A DNA stretch of 64,000 nucleotides. It comes from JAMXLO01 sp963776505 (GTDB lineage Bacteria; Pseudomonadota; Alphaproteobacteria; Acetobacterales; Acetobacteraceae). The stretch covers positions 1 to 64,000 of the forward strand of contig CAVZNH010000050.1 of NCBI GenBank assembly GCA_963776505.1, given 5' to 3'. The notes beneath the pieces were generated by a model that worked only from the letters and a program-made list of their open reading frames with translations, did not search any database and was not told the DNA's origin. Made by a program: the position numbers and the translations under genes. Below are positions 1 through 8,967 of this stretch, piece by piece (position 1 is the stretch's first letter; every line of letters starts with the position of its first letter).

Positions 1-345
1 GCCGGTCGGGATGTACCAGATGGTCTGCGCCATCGGCAGCATCGCCAGATCATCGGGCAACAGTTTCGTCAGGTGCAGCGTAGCGCGTGCCGATAGCAGG
101 CAGTGGTCATTGTTGACGAAGTTCGGATACCCGTCGTCGATCCGCTCATGATACGGCACATGTGTGTAAGGCGCATGGATGCGAACACCCTCGGCGATGA
201 TCTCATTGAGCGGCCGGCCGGCTCGAACCAACTCATAGAACACCTCGCTCGCCCCGACCTGGTCACGCGCCATGATGCGCTCCTCCAGCCGAGCATAGAT
301 CGGCGCGGTGTTGCGACCTGTTGTGGCGTTCGCGTGCATGTCCAT
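1..345 (-). CDS. Hypothetical protein, N-terminal part (runs off the left edge)
   Basis: An open minus-strand frame begins at an ATG at 345 (a second in-frame ATG lies at 339) and stays open to base 1, giving 115 codons. The reading is protein-like: it starts MDMHANATTG, contains a helical stretch rich in Glu/Arg/Ala, then a Tyr/His/Asn-rich stretch (PYTHVPYHERID, PNFVNNDHC). I do not recognise the family and give no function. It is downstream of, and on the same strand as, the phosphatase gene 94 bases away, so it may belong to the same transcription unit. The C-terminal part lies outside the window. Confidence 0.55.
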   Translation of the reverse strand, partial: MDMHANATTGRNTAPIYARLEERIMARDQVGASEVFYELVRAGRPLNEIIAEGVRIHAPYTHVPYHERIDDGYPNFVNNDHCLLSARATLHLTKLLPDDLAMLPMAQTIWYIPTG

Positions 346-438
346 GCGAGTGCTTCCTCGATGCTGCCTGGACTGCAACAGCTACGGCGTCGTAGCGGCG
401 AAGACTTTGACGCAGATCAAAAGGCCAGAATAGCTGAC

Positions 439-1188
439 CTACCGGTGCGCGATGGACACCGGCTCGCCTACCGGGTCCGCGTTGAGGAAACCCAGCGTTT
501 CGCCTTCCAGCACAAGGCACGTCATCTTGCCGCCGAACACCGCGCCAGTGTCGATGGCGATGCGGTTGTGTCGCACCACCGGTGCCTTCACCGGCGAGTG
601 CCCGTGCACCACCACTGCGCCAAAGTCCATCTCGGAGTACAGGAACGGCTGGCGCATGCGCAGCAGATCCTCACGCAATTGCTGCTCCAGGGGAACGCCA
701 GGCCGCACGCCACCATGGACGAAGAAATACCCGCCATCCCGATAGGTCATCGTGAGGTTGCGCAGGAAGTCGAGATGCTCCGGCGGCACGCTTTCCGGCC
801 AGCTTTCGCGCGGCGAGTCAGGATTGATGTCGTAACTCTCGAGCGCTGGTCTGCCGCCGGTGAACAGCCAGTCGGTCGCGGCCGGGCGATCGCCTGACAG
901 CGCATGCAGCATCGTGTCGTCGTGATTGCCCAGCAGATTGACCACAGGAACGCCTGCGATCGGCGACCCGGCCAACAACCTTCGCAGCACGCCCGCCGTA
1001 TCGATGCCGCGATCGACGTAGTCGCCGATATGCAGCACCAGCGGCGTATCGACTGGCCGCCGCGCCAGGTCCTCGGCGATGATCTCATGCAGGTTGCCAA
1101 GCTGCACGTTGCAGCCATGAATGTCGCCGATGGCGTAGATGCGCCGTCCCTGAGGCAGCGTTGCGGGCGCGCGTGACAGCGTGATCAT
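439..1188 (-). CDS. Metallophosphoesterase / PPP-family serine-threonine phosphatase
   Basis: The protein is 249 aa and carries the metal-binding signatures of the PPP phosphatase superfamily: GDIHGC at residues 21-26, GDYVDRG at 55-61 and GNHD at 87-90, followed by downstream HGG and HGH histidine motifs. These residues coordinate two metal ions in the active site. It is expected to be a cytosolic protein phosphatase or a diadenosine-tetraphosphatase-like enzyme; sequence alone does not separate these. It follows the methyltransferase gene by 22 bases on the same strand, so the two are probably co-transcribed. Confidence 0.85.
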   Translation of the reverse strand: MITLSRAPATLPQGRRIYAIGDIHGCNVQLGNLHEIIAEDLARRPVDTPLVLHIGDYVDRGIDTAGVLRRLLAGSPIAGVPVVNLLGNHDDTMLHALSGDRPAATDWLFTGGRPALESYDINPDSPRESWPESVPPEHLDFLRNLTMTYRDGGYFFVHGGVRPGVPLEQQLREDLLRMRQPFLYSEMDFGAVVVHGHSPVKAPVVRHNRIAIDTGAVFGGKMTCLVLEGETLGFLNADPVGEPVSIAHR

Positions 1189-1210
1189 CGTGGTGCGTTC
1201 TATCCTTGCG

Positions 1211-1897
1211 TCAGCGCCGCGAGTGTCTCGGCACCCGACGGTGGGCGCGCTCGTACACGACCATGCTGTCGAAGAAGCTGATCGCCTTTGTGGTGCGGCA
1301 GAACTCGGAAACGGTGTTTGTGAGCGTCTCGCTCTGATCGGTCCCCAGGGTCGTGAAGTTCTCCTGCTTGCTGGTCCATTCCATCAGCTGGACACTACGG
1401 GCAAAGGAAAACTGTAGGAAGCTCTGCCGGTCCTGTCGGTCCATGAAGCCGCCGCCCCACAGCGACGTGTGGGTATCCTCCACGAAGTAGAGGCCGTCCT
1501 CGCTGAGTGCAGGATACAGCTCCTCGAACGCCGTGATCTGCTGATTCGCCGTGTGTCCTCCGTCGTCTATCACCACGTTGGGGGTGCCAATCTCGCGCAA
1601 CACTGACTGCAGGAACGAGCGGTCCTGCTGGTCGCCGATGAACACCTTGGTAATGATGTCCTCTTGCTGCTTGGCGTCCGGATTGATGTCGATGCCATAG
1701 ATACGTGTCGCTGGACCAAAGTAGTAGCGCCACATCTCCACCGAGCCGCCGAGCTGTACGCCGATCTCGAGCACCACAGGGTTGCTGCGACGGATCGGCG
1801 AAAGGAAGCGCTCATAGATCTCAAAATAGTGGTCCCATTTGTGCATCACTCTGCTGTTGCGATGCTGGGCATAGAACGAATAGAGGTCGTTCATCAT
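1211..1897 (-). CDS. Class I SAM-dependent methyltransferase (CmcI-like)
   Basis: This protein of 228 aa has a Rossmann-type methyltransferase core. Motif I (VVLEIGVQLGG) lies near residues 41-51, an acidic GIDINPD strand end is near residue 70, and a later VVIDDGGHT stretch is typical of the cephalosporin hydroxylase/macrocin O-methyltransferase group of small-molecule methyltransferases. The substrate cannot be told. Two adjacent ATGs (1897 and 1894) follow a GAGGGAAAG ribosome-binding sequence; either could be the start. It leads a probable unit with the phosphatase gene. Confidence 0.75.
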   Translation of the reverse strand: MMNDLYSFYAQHRNSRVMHKWDHYFEIYERFLSPIRRSNPVVLEIGVQLGGSVEMWRYYFGPATRIYGIDINPDAKQQEDIITKVFIGDQQDRSFLQSVLREIGTPNVVIDDGGHTANQQITAFEELYPALSEDGLYFVEDTHTSLWGGGFMDRQDRQSFLQFSFARSVQLMEWTSKQENFTTLGTDQSETLTNTVSEFCRTTKAISFFDSMVVYERAHRRVPRHSRR

Positions 1898-2018
1898 CTT
1901 TCCCTCGCCAACTCACAACCGGTACCGCCGACCAAGTGCGAGAATGGAGTTCATCGTCATATCGCAAGCAATGGCAATACCACCCGGCTCGGTCGCCGGG
2001 CATCGGCGAAAACCGTGT

Positions 2019-3768
2019 TTACGGCAATCCGTTTGCGCCGCGCCACCCCTTCAGGCTTCTCCGGTATTCGGGATTCACGTCGAATTTCGGGAAGTTGCTC
2101 GATGAAACGTCCAGTCGGACACGATGGCCCGGCAGGAACAGGTTCGCGGTCGGAAACAGCGTGATGCGGATCTTGGCCATCTCGCCCGGCGCGCGAAGGC
2201 GCGGATGCGCGGGGTCTTCAGCATAGCGCAGCCGCAGAATCCCATCGGTGAGGATCATTGCGTATCCCTTGGGATAGTCGGCCGAGGGCGGATGTACGTC
2301 GATCAGCTTGGCGGTGAAGTCGGTATCCGGACCATCGGTGGCCACGAACAGCTCGGCCTCGATCGGACCGACCACCTGCAATGGCGCATCGAGCGGCGGC
2401 GTCTGGAACACCAGCACATCGCGGCGGGAGGCGAGCGGCAAATAGGGCGGCGTGCAACCAAAGAACTCTGGCCCTTCGGTCTGATCCCACGCGCCGGCAT
2501 AAGCGACCGGATCGAGGCTGCTCATCGCGCCGCCGATCGTCGGCACGGGATGCGATGGGTCGAAGTCGTAGGAAAGCGGCGTTGTATCCGGGGCAGGCGG
2601 CGTCCGGTCCAGCCGTCCATCCCCGTGCAGATGGAACGCGGCGAACTCGACGCCGGGTGGCGGCCAATCGGTCGCGGTGATCCACCGTCCACCATGCTCA
2701 AGTCGTCCAACCGCATTGCGTCGCCCGCTGCCGCCACCCATGACGAAGATCCGCACCGGTGGCTCATCGAGCCGTGCGCCTCTCACAACATGGTCGAAAA
2801 AGCGCAGGCGGTATAAGCGCCAGTCGCCGGCCCAGGAATCCAAGCGCCGCGTCGGGACCGAACTCGACATCGCCGAAGCAGGTGCTGCTGCGATCGCCAT
2901 GCGTCCAGGGTCCAAGGATCAACCGCTGCTGGCCGCGTCCCGCGCGCTTCAGGCCGTTAAAGTTGCCGGTCGCAGTCAGCGGGTACGGATCCCACCACGA
3001 CGACATGTGCACGCACGCCGCGCGGCTGTAGCGTTCATGCCAGCGCTCGGTGCAGATGCCAAGCTGTTGCCAGAACTCGTCAAATGCACCGTGCGTCCAC
3101 TGGTCGAACAGATACGCTTCGTAGTCGGGATGATGCCGCAGCGGCGAATGGCCTGGCTTCCACGGCATGCGGGTGAACCATTCGCAAATGTCCTCGCTCG
3201 CCAGCGCCGCGCGCATCACGGGATCGGCCTGAGCCTCCGGGGAAACGAGCGCGTTCTTGAACGCCCAGGTTGCCTGCTTGAGCTCGAAGGCGCCCGACTG
3301 GCGAATGCCAGAGCGCCACGAATTGACGAAGCCGCCGCAGTCCAGCACCTGAGCGACCAGCCCTGGCGGATCCAGACAGCCCAACGAAGCCTGCGTGTGG
3401 GCGGCATAGGAAAGCCCCATGGTGCAGATGCGCCCGTCGCACCACGACTGGTCGCGCAGCCAGCCACAGGTGTCGAACCCGTCCTCGCCGTCGGACAGGT
3501 ACTTGACAAAGCGTCCCTCTGACCCGTAGCGGCCACGCGTGTCCTGGTACACGACCGCATAGCCACGCTGGGTAAAATACGTGGCGACCTCGCCGCGCGA
3601 GGCGGGCGTGGAATTCGCAGCGGTGATCTCGCTGCGGCTGGTTTCCGTGCGGCCATACGGCGTGCGTTCCATGATGACCGGGAAGGGACCGTCGCCATCG
3701 GGCAGATGCACGTCGGTGGCGAGACGAATGCCGTCGCGCATCGCAACCATGTGGGTGACAGCTTCCAT
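2019..3768 (-). CDS. S15/CocE-NonD family hydrolase, one frame break
   Basis: Reading across one frame break near 2832 gives about 582 aa with the architecture of X-Pro dipeptidyl-peptidase/cocaine-esterase-type hydrolases. An alpha/beta-hydrolase domain carries the nucleophile motif GLSYAA (Ser about residue 120) and a DTRGRYGSEG loop. The downstream half is the jelly-roll C-terminal domain (for example RVRLDVSSSNFPKFD). These enzymes cleave ester or amide bonds of acylated small molecules. The ATG at 3768 follows a GGGAGC ribosome-binding sequence. The gene closes the peptide ABC transporter operon, which suggests hydrolysis of the imported substrate. The break is one extra base in a G/C run (Leu-Ala-Gly-Asp-Trp restored when removed), so the gene is probably functional. 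Confidence 0.8.
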
Positions 3769-3811
3769 TACGATGCTCCCAAACGCCGCGTCAGCACGCC
3801 CAAATCGTCCG

Positions 3812-4561
3812 TCATGGGTTGGTCTCCGGTTCTTCCAGCTCGATGCTCAATTCGCGCAGAGACGCTGTGTGCGGATGTCGAGTGCGGCCCGCACGCAGGT
3901 CGTCTGCCGACAGCAGTTCTACCAGTTCTCCCGCCTCCATTACACCGATGCGGGCGCAGAGATGCGCGACCACCGCAAGATTGTGGCTGACCAGGATGTA
4001 GGTCAGCCCGTGCGCCTGCTGCAGATCCGCCAGCAGGTTCAGCACCTCGGCCTGCACCGAAACATCCAGCGCGCTCGTCGGCTCGTCGAGCAGCAGTACC
4101 TGCGGCTCCGCCATCAAGGCACGCGCGATCGCCACGCGCTGGCGCTGCCCGCCGGATAACTGATGCGGATAACGAAAGCGCACCAGCGCCGGCAGCGCCA
4201 CTTCATTGAGACCGCGCAGGATACGTCGCTCGATATTGTCCATGCCATGCACCAGCAGCGGCTCAGACAGCAGGCGATCCACCGTCTGACGCGGATGCAA
4301 CGACCCATATGGGTCCTGAAAGACCATCTGGACGCGACGATAAAATTCCTTCGAGCGCCGCGGTGCAAGGATCTTGCCGTCAATCGACATCCGGCCAGTC
4401 CAGAGCGGATTGAGCCCTGATATGGCCCGTAGGACGGTCGATTTGCCGGAGCCCGATTCGCCCACCAGACCGAAGCTCTCGCCGCGCGCCACGCTGAACG
4501 AAACGGACTTCACCGCCTCCATGCGGCCGAAGCGAACCGAGAGACCATCGACCTCTATCAT
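3812..4561 (-). CDS. Peptide ABC transporter ATP-binding protein (OppF/DppF-like)
   Basis: This 249-aa ATPase has Walker A GESGSGKST (residues 34-42), the ABC signature LSGGQRQRVAIARAL and Walker B LLLDEPTSALD. It powers import of oligopeptides or related compounds across the inner membrane with the second ATPase and two permeases. The frame is open further upstream, but the start at 4561 (MIEVDGLSVRF) is preferred because its ATG overlaps the upstream stop as ATGA, as elsewhere in this operon, and the protein then aligns with family N-termini. Confidence 0.9.
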   Translation of the reverse strand: MIEVDGLSVRFGRMEAVKSVSFSVARGESFGLVGESGSGKSTVLRAISGLNPLWTGRMSIDGKILAPRRSKEFYRRVQMVFQDPYGSLHPRQTVDRLLSEPLLVHGMDNIERRILRGLNEVALPALVRFRYPHQLSGGQRQRVAIARALMAEPQVLLLDEPTSALDVSVQAEVLNLLADLQQAHGLTYILVSHNLAVVAHLCARIGVMEAGELVELLSADDLRAGRTRHPHTASLRELSIELEEPETNP

Positions 4562-5388
4562 GTCTCGAGCCACGACGGATCGCGCTGCATCACGGCGAGT
4601 CGCTCCTGCCGATGGCTTAGCGTCGGCAGGCACTCCAGCAGACCACGCGTATATGGATGTCGTGCGCGCGTCAGATCGGCAGCGGCGAGTTCCTCGACCA
4701 CGCGGCCGGCATACATCACAGCGACACGGTCGCAGAAATGCGAAACCAGCGGGAGGTCGTGGCTTATCAGGATCAGGCCCATGCCACGACGCGACACCAG
4801 GTCCTCGATCAGGCGCAAAATCTCCGCCTGCACGCTGGCATCGAGGGCACTGGTCGGTTCGTCCGCGATCAGCAATTCGGGATCAGGCGCCAGCATCATC
4901 GCGATCATCACGCGTTGTCCCATGCCACCCGAAAGTTCGTGTGGATAGGCGCCCGCAACGCGTTTTGGATCGCGGATTTGCACCTGTGCCAGCAGGTCGA
5001 TCGCCGCCTGTCCGGCCAGCCTTCGGCTGCCGCCCCGATGCACACGCCACGCCTCGGCGATCTGAGCGCCAGCGGTCATCACGGGATTGAGCGAGAATTT
5101 CGGGTCCTGCAGAATAAGCCCGGCGCGTGCGCCGCGGATCCGGCGGAGCGCGGTCTCATCGGCACGCAGCACATCGATGTTGTCGAATGTCAGTTTCTCG
5201 GCAGTGACGATGGCATTGGATGGCAGCAGCCGCAGGATCGAGCGCGCCGTCAGCGACTTGCCCGACCCAGACTCGCCCACGATGCCAAGTTTTTCCTGAC
5301 CGAGCGTCAGGGAAACATTGCGAACGGCGTCGGACAGACCAGTGGCGGTGGGAAACTGAATGCGAAGGTTGCAGATTTCGACCAGCAT
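4558..5388 (-). CDS. Peptide ABC transporter ATP-binding protein (OppD/DppD-like)
   Basis: The 276-aa protein has Walker A (GIVGESGSGKS), a signature LSGGMGQRVMIAMML and Walker B LLIADEPTSALD, and ends in the short region usual for OppD/DppD proteins. It pairs with the downstream OppF-like ATPase, whose start overlaps its stop. Its own ATG abuts the stop of the permease gene upstream, so the operon is tightly coupled. Confidence 0.9.
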   Translation of the reverse strand: MLVEICNLRIQFPTATGLSDAVRNVSLTLGQEKLGIVGESGSGKSLTARSILRLLPSNAIVTAEKLTFDNIDVLRADETALRRIRGARAGLILQDPKFSLNPVMTAGAQIAEAWRVHRGGSRRLAGQAAIDLLAQVQIRDPKRVAGAYPHELSGGMGQRVMIAMMLAPDPELLIADEPTSALDASVQAEILRLIEDLVSRRGMGLILISHDLPLVSHFCDRVAVMYAGRVVEELAAADLTRARHPYTRGLLECLPTLSHRQERLAVMQRDPSWLET

Positions 5389-6291
5389 CTATCGCTGACG
5401 CGGATCCAGCACGTCGCGCATTCCGTCACCCAATAGATTGAACGCCAGCGACGCGACGAAGATGGCGATGCCTGGGATCGTCGGTACCCACCACTGATCC
5501 AGGATGAATGCCCGCGACGACGCAATCATCGTTCCCCATTCCGGCATCGGCGGCTGCGCGCCCATGCCGAGGAAACCGAGCGCCGCCGCGGTCAGAATGA
5601 TGCCGCTCATGTCCAACGTCATGCGGACGATCACGCTGGACATGCATAGCGGCATGATGTGGCGGAGGATAATGCGACCGCTTTTCGCGCCGGTCAGTCG
5701 CACGGCGGCGATGAAGTCAGTGCTCCGCACGGTCAATGTATCGGCACGCGCCAGCCGCGCATAAGGCGGCCACGCAGTCAGCGCAATGGCGATGATCGCA
5801 CTGGTGATGCCGGGCTTCAACGCTGCGACAAAAGCGAGCGCGAGAACCAGGCGCGGAAATGCCAGAAATACGTCGGTCACGCGCATCAGCACGCGGTCCG
5901 CGAACCCGCCAAGGTAACCTGCGACGCTGCCCACCGCCAGACCGACCGGTGCCACCAACAGAACGACCGCCACCACCATGCCGAGTGTCACGCGCCCGCC
6001 ATACAGGATGCGCGCGTAGATATCCCGACCCAGCTCGTCCGTACCGAGCCAATGTGCAAACGATGGCGGCGCCAGACGCCCCGCGAGATCCTGAGCGCTG
6101 GGGTCCTGCCACGCGAGCAATGGCGCCGCGACTGAAGCAACAATCATGATCGCGACCGTCACCAGCCCTGCCATCGCCAGGCCGTTGGCGCGGAATTGCA
6201 GCCAGCCGCGATAGCGCCGTACCCACGCCGCCTGCGCACGCGACGCGGGCGTCTCGCTCAGCAACCATTCGCGCGATAGGACCCCGCTCAT
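5389..6291 (-). CDS. Peptide ABC transporter permease (DppC-like)
   Basis: The protein has about 300 aa with a hydrophobic N-terminal segment (GLAMAGLVTVAIMIVASVA), the DppC/OppC hallmark GTDELGRDIYARILYG just after it, and an EAA-like loop near the middle for contact with the ATPases. Five or six membrane segments can be recognised. The ATG at 6291 (MSGVLSREWLL) overlaps the stop of the upstream permease as ATGA. A much longer upstream extension of the same frame is rejected because it only covers the antisense of sense codons in the neighbouring permease. Confidence 0.88.
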   Translation of the reverse strand: MSGVLSREWLLSETPASRAQAAWVRRYRGWLQFRANGLAMAGLVTVAIMIVASVAAPLLAWQDPSAQDLAGRLAPPSFAHWLGTDELGRDIYARILYGGRVTLGMVVAVVLLVAPVGLAVGSVAGYLGGFADRVLMRVTDVFLAFPRLVLALAFVAALKPGITSAIIAIALTAWPPYARLARADTLTVRSTDFIAAVRLTGAKSGRIILRHIMPLCMSSVIVRMTLDMSGIILTAAALGFLGMGAQPPMPEWGTMIASSRAFILDQWWVPTIPGIAIFVASLAFNLLGDGMRDVLDPRQR

Positions 6292-7283
6292 GCGACGCGT
6301 GGATCGAGCAGACGGTACAGCACGTCGGCCAGCAGGTTCAGGACCAGGTAGACGAGCCCAACCACCAGCGTGGCACCCAGCACTGCGTTCATGTCGGCAT
6401 TCAGCAGCGATACCGTCAGATAAAGCCCCAGCCCAGGCCAGGAGAATACCGTTTCGGTAATCACCGCGCCTTCGAGAAGTCCGGCATAGGCCAGTGCCAG
6501 CACCGTTACCAAACGCACTGCGATATTGCCGAACGCGTGCCGCCAAAGGATACGCGTTGCCGACAGGCCCTTCGCGCGCGCCGTGATGATGTATTCGCCG
6601 GACAGCGATTCAATCATGAAGGCGCGCGTCATGCGCGTTATGTAGGCCATTGAGAAGTAAGCCAGCACCAGCGCTGGCTGTGCCAGATGCGCCAGCGCGT
6701 CCCAAAACGAATCCCAGTCGCCGGCAATGACCGAATCGACCACGAGCATGCCGGTGACGCGCGGCACGAGACCTTCGTACGCCACGTCAAGCTGCCCCGT
6801 GCCGGGCGCTATCCCAAGCTTTACATAGAAGATGAGCAGGCACAGCAGGGCGAGCACGAACACCGGTATTGACTGCCCGGCCAGACTTACCACCCGCACC
6901 ACATGATCGAATCGTGAGCCTTGTCGCGCGGCGGCGATTACCCCGAGCGGAATGCCGATGATGATGGCGATGGTGATCGCTGTCGTCGCAAGCTCCAGCG
7001 TGGCCGGGAAATATTGCGCGATATCCTCGGTGACCGGGTGCGAGGTCATGACCGAACGCCCGAGATCGCCGTGGGCCAGGTTGACCAGATAGATCCAGAA
7101 CTGCACCAGCAACGGCTTGTCCAGTCCAAGCTGCTCGCGTACCGCGGCGATCACGTCAGGCGGGGCGTGATCGCCTGCAATCGCGATGACCGGATCGATC
7201 GGCATTACCCGCCCGATCAGGAACGTGACCAGCGTCAGACCGAACAACGTAAGAGGGACGCTGGCGAAACTGCTCGCCAGCAT
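6288..7283 (-). CDS. Peptide ABC transporter permease (DppB-like)
   Basis: This 331-aa permease begins MLASSFASVPLTLFGLTLVTF, with the first membrane segment at residues 5-25. A conserved periplasmic region follows (IGRVMPIDPVIAIAGDHA, then LGLDKPLLVQFWIYLVNLAHGD), then further membrane segments and the EAA-type loop (SGEYIITARAKGLS). The frame appears continuous with the upstream binding protein, but that is caused by one extra base near 7352. With it removed the binding protein stops at 7298-7300 and this gene starts 15 bases later, after the sequence GAGGTAGGCTCC. Confidence 0.88.
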   Translation of the reverse strand: MLASSFASVPLTLFGLTLVTFLIGRVMPIDPVIAIAGDHAPPDVIAAVREQLGLDKPLLVQFWIYLVNLAHGDLGRSVMTSHPVTEDIAQYFPATLELATTAITIAIIIGIPLGVIAAARQGSRFDHVVRVVSLAGQSIPVFVLALLCLLIFYVKLGIAPGTGQLDVAYEGLVPRVTGMLVVDSVIAGDWDSFWDALAHLAQPALVLAYFSMAYITRMTRAFMIESLSGEYIITARAKGLSATRILWRHAFGNIAVRLVTVLALAYAGLLEGAVITETVFSWPGLGLYLTVSLLNADMNAVLGATLVVGLVYLVLNLLADVLYRLLDPRVA

Positions 7284-7297
7284 CTGGAGCCTACCTC

Positions 7298-8897
7298 TCA
7301 CGCCTTGGTAATCTTCGAGTAGTGGGTGTAGTCGGGCATCGGCCCCACCTTGAAGCCCAGACACGCCCTTGCCAAGCACCGCTACCGCATTGCGCTGCAG
7401 CAGCATGGCGAACGGCGCGCGATCCATGAACTGCTGCTGGATCTTGTGGTACAGCGCGATGCGTTTGGCCGGGTCCAGTTCGCGCACAGCAGCCTGTGAT
7501 TCGCTCGTCAGTTCCTTGTCCACGAAATGGCTGCGCCAGGCGAGGATCTTGAGTTTGCTCTGGTCCGAGTCATCGGGATTCTCGCACCACGCCTGACAGT
7601 TTGAATTCGGGTCGAAATAGTCAGTGCCCCAATAGAGCATCGCCAACTGGTGCTGTCGCGCCCGCGTTTTGGTGATCACCTGCTTCTGGTCGCCCGGTTG
7701 GAGCGTCACTTTGATGCCGACTGCCGCAAGATCCGCCTGGATCGCCTGAGCGATATCTGAGTGGGGCGAAGCGGAGATGTAGTCCATCGTGACCGAAAAT
7801 CCGCTGCCCAGACCCGCCTCGGCCAGCAATTGCTTCGCCTTCGCCACATCCTTCTTGAACGGCGTGCTCTTCAGGGCGCCAGGCAGCGCGTCGGGAAGGA
7901 ATGCCTGGCAGACACTCCAGGTATTCGGCGTGATGTTCTTGGCAATGGCGTCGTAGTCGATTGCCCATTTGATCGCCTGATGCACCTGCACCTTCTGCAG
8001 CTCCGGCATCGCCTGGTTCATCGCGATGTACATCGAGGTGCCTTGTGGCGCCGATGCGACCGTGAGGTTCTTGTCGCCGGCGAGCGACTTGAGCTGATCG
8101 GAGCCGAGTTCGCGCGCTATGTCTACGTCGCCTTTCTGCAGCAGAAGTAGCTGTGCCGACGGATCGGCGACGTGGCGCAGCACGATCCGTCGCATCAGCG
8201 CCTTTTCCTCGGCGTTCGGGTTGGTGTCGATGATCACGTGATCGCTTGCCGCCCACTCGGTCAGTTTGTACGGTCCGGCCCCGGCGGTGCGCGTCTTGAG
8301 CCAGCCATTGCCGAGGTCGCCATTGGCCTGGTTCGCCATGACCGTCTTCATGTCCACCACGCTGCCGACATTGGCGCTCAGGCAATACAGCACGAAGCTG
8401 GTGGCCTCGGCTTCCTCCGGCAGCTTGATCTCCAGCGTGTAATCGTCCAGTGCGCGGATTGTCTTCTCCACGTTGTCCGGGTTGAAACCGAACTGCGTGA
8501 CAATGAACCCTGGTGTCTTGTTCAGCTTGACCACGCGATGCAGACTGAAGGCGGCGTCATGCGCCGTCACCGGATTGCCCGAATCGAATTTGGCGTCGCG
8601 GCGCAAATTGAAGGTGAAGGTCAGGCCATCCTTGCTGACGTCCCACTTTTCTGCCAGATCGCCCTCGATCTTCGTCGCATCGTCCAGGTCCGGCCGGATC
8701 AGCCGTCGGTAGCAGTTGGCATCCACCTCGCCATTGGTGAACTCATAGGATTCCGCTGGATCGAAGCTGACGATGTCGTCGATCTGCTTGGCCATCACCA
8801 CGACACCCTTGGGCGTGGCAGCACGCGCCTTGGTCAGAATGGCCGGCGCAGCGACGGTGGCAGCCGAGCTGGCCAGCAGGGTGCGTCTCGTCAGCAT
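7298..8897 (-). CDS. Peptide ABC transporter substrate-binding protein, one frame break
   Basis: Family 5 (DppA/OppA-type) periplasmic binding protein of about 532 aa. It starts MLTRRTLLASSAATVAAPA, a signal sequence with an RR motif compatible with Tat export, after a GGGAG ribosome-binding site. The mature part shows family features such as EKWDVSKDGLTFTFNLRRDAKF and GAGPYKLTEW. Near 7352 one extra base shifts the frame; removing it gives a normal C-terminus (VGPMPDYTHYSKITKA) and a stop. The protein should deliver the substrate to the two permeases encoded downstream. It is divergent from the molybdopterin oxidoreductase gene. Confidence 0.88.
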
Positions 8898-8967
8898 GGT
8901 GTATCTCCCGGAAGCCTGATTGTCGCTACTTTGCCAAGGCTGCGCGCCAGGCGCTAGGCTTTGCCCC

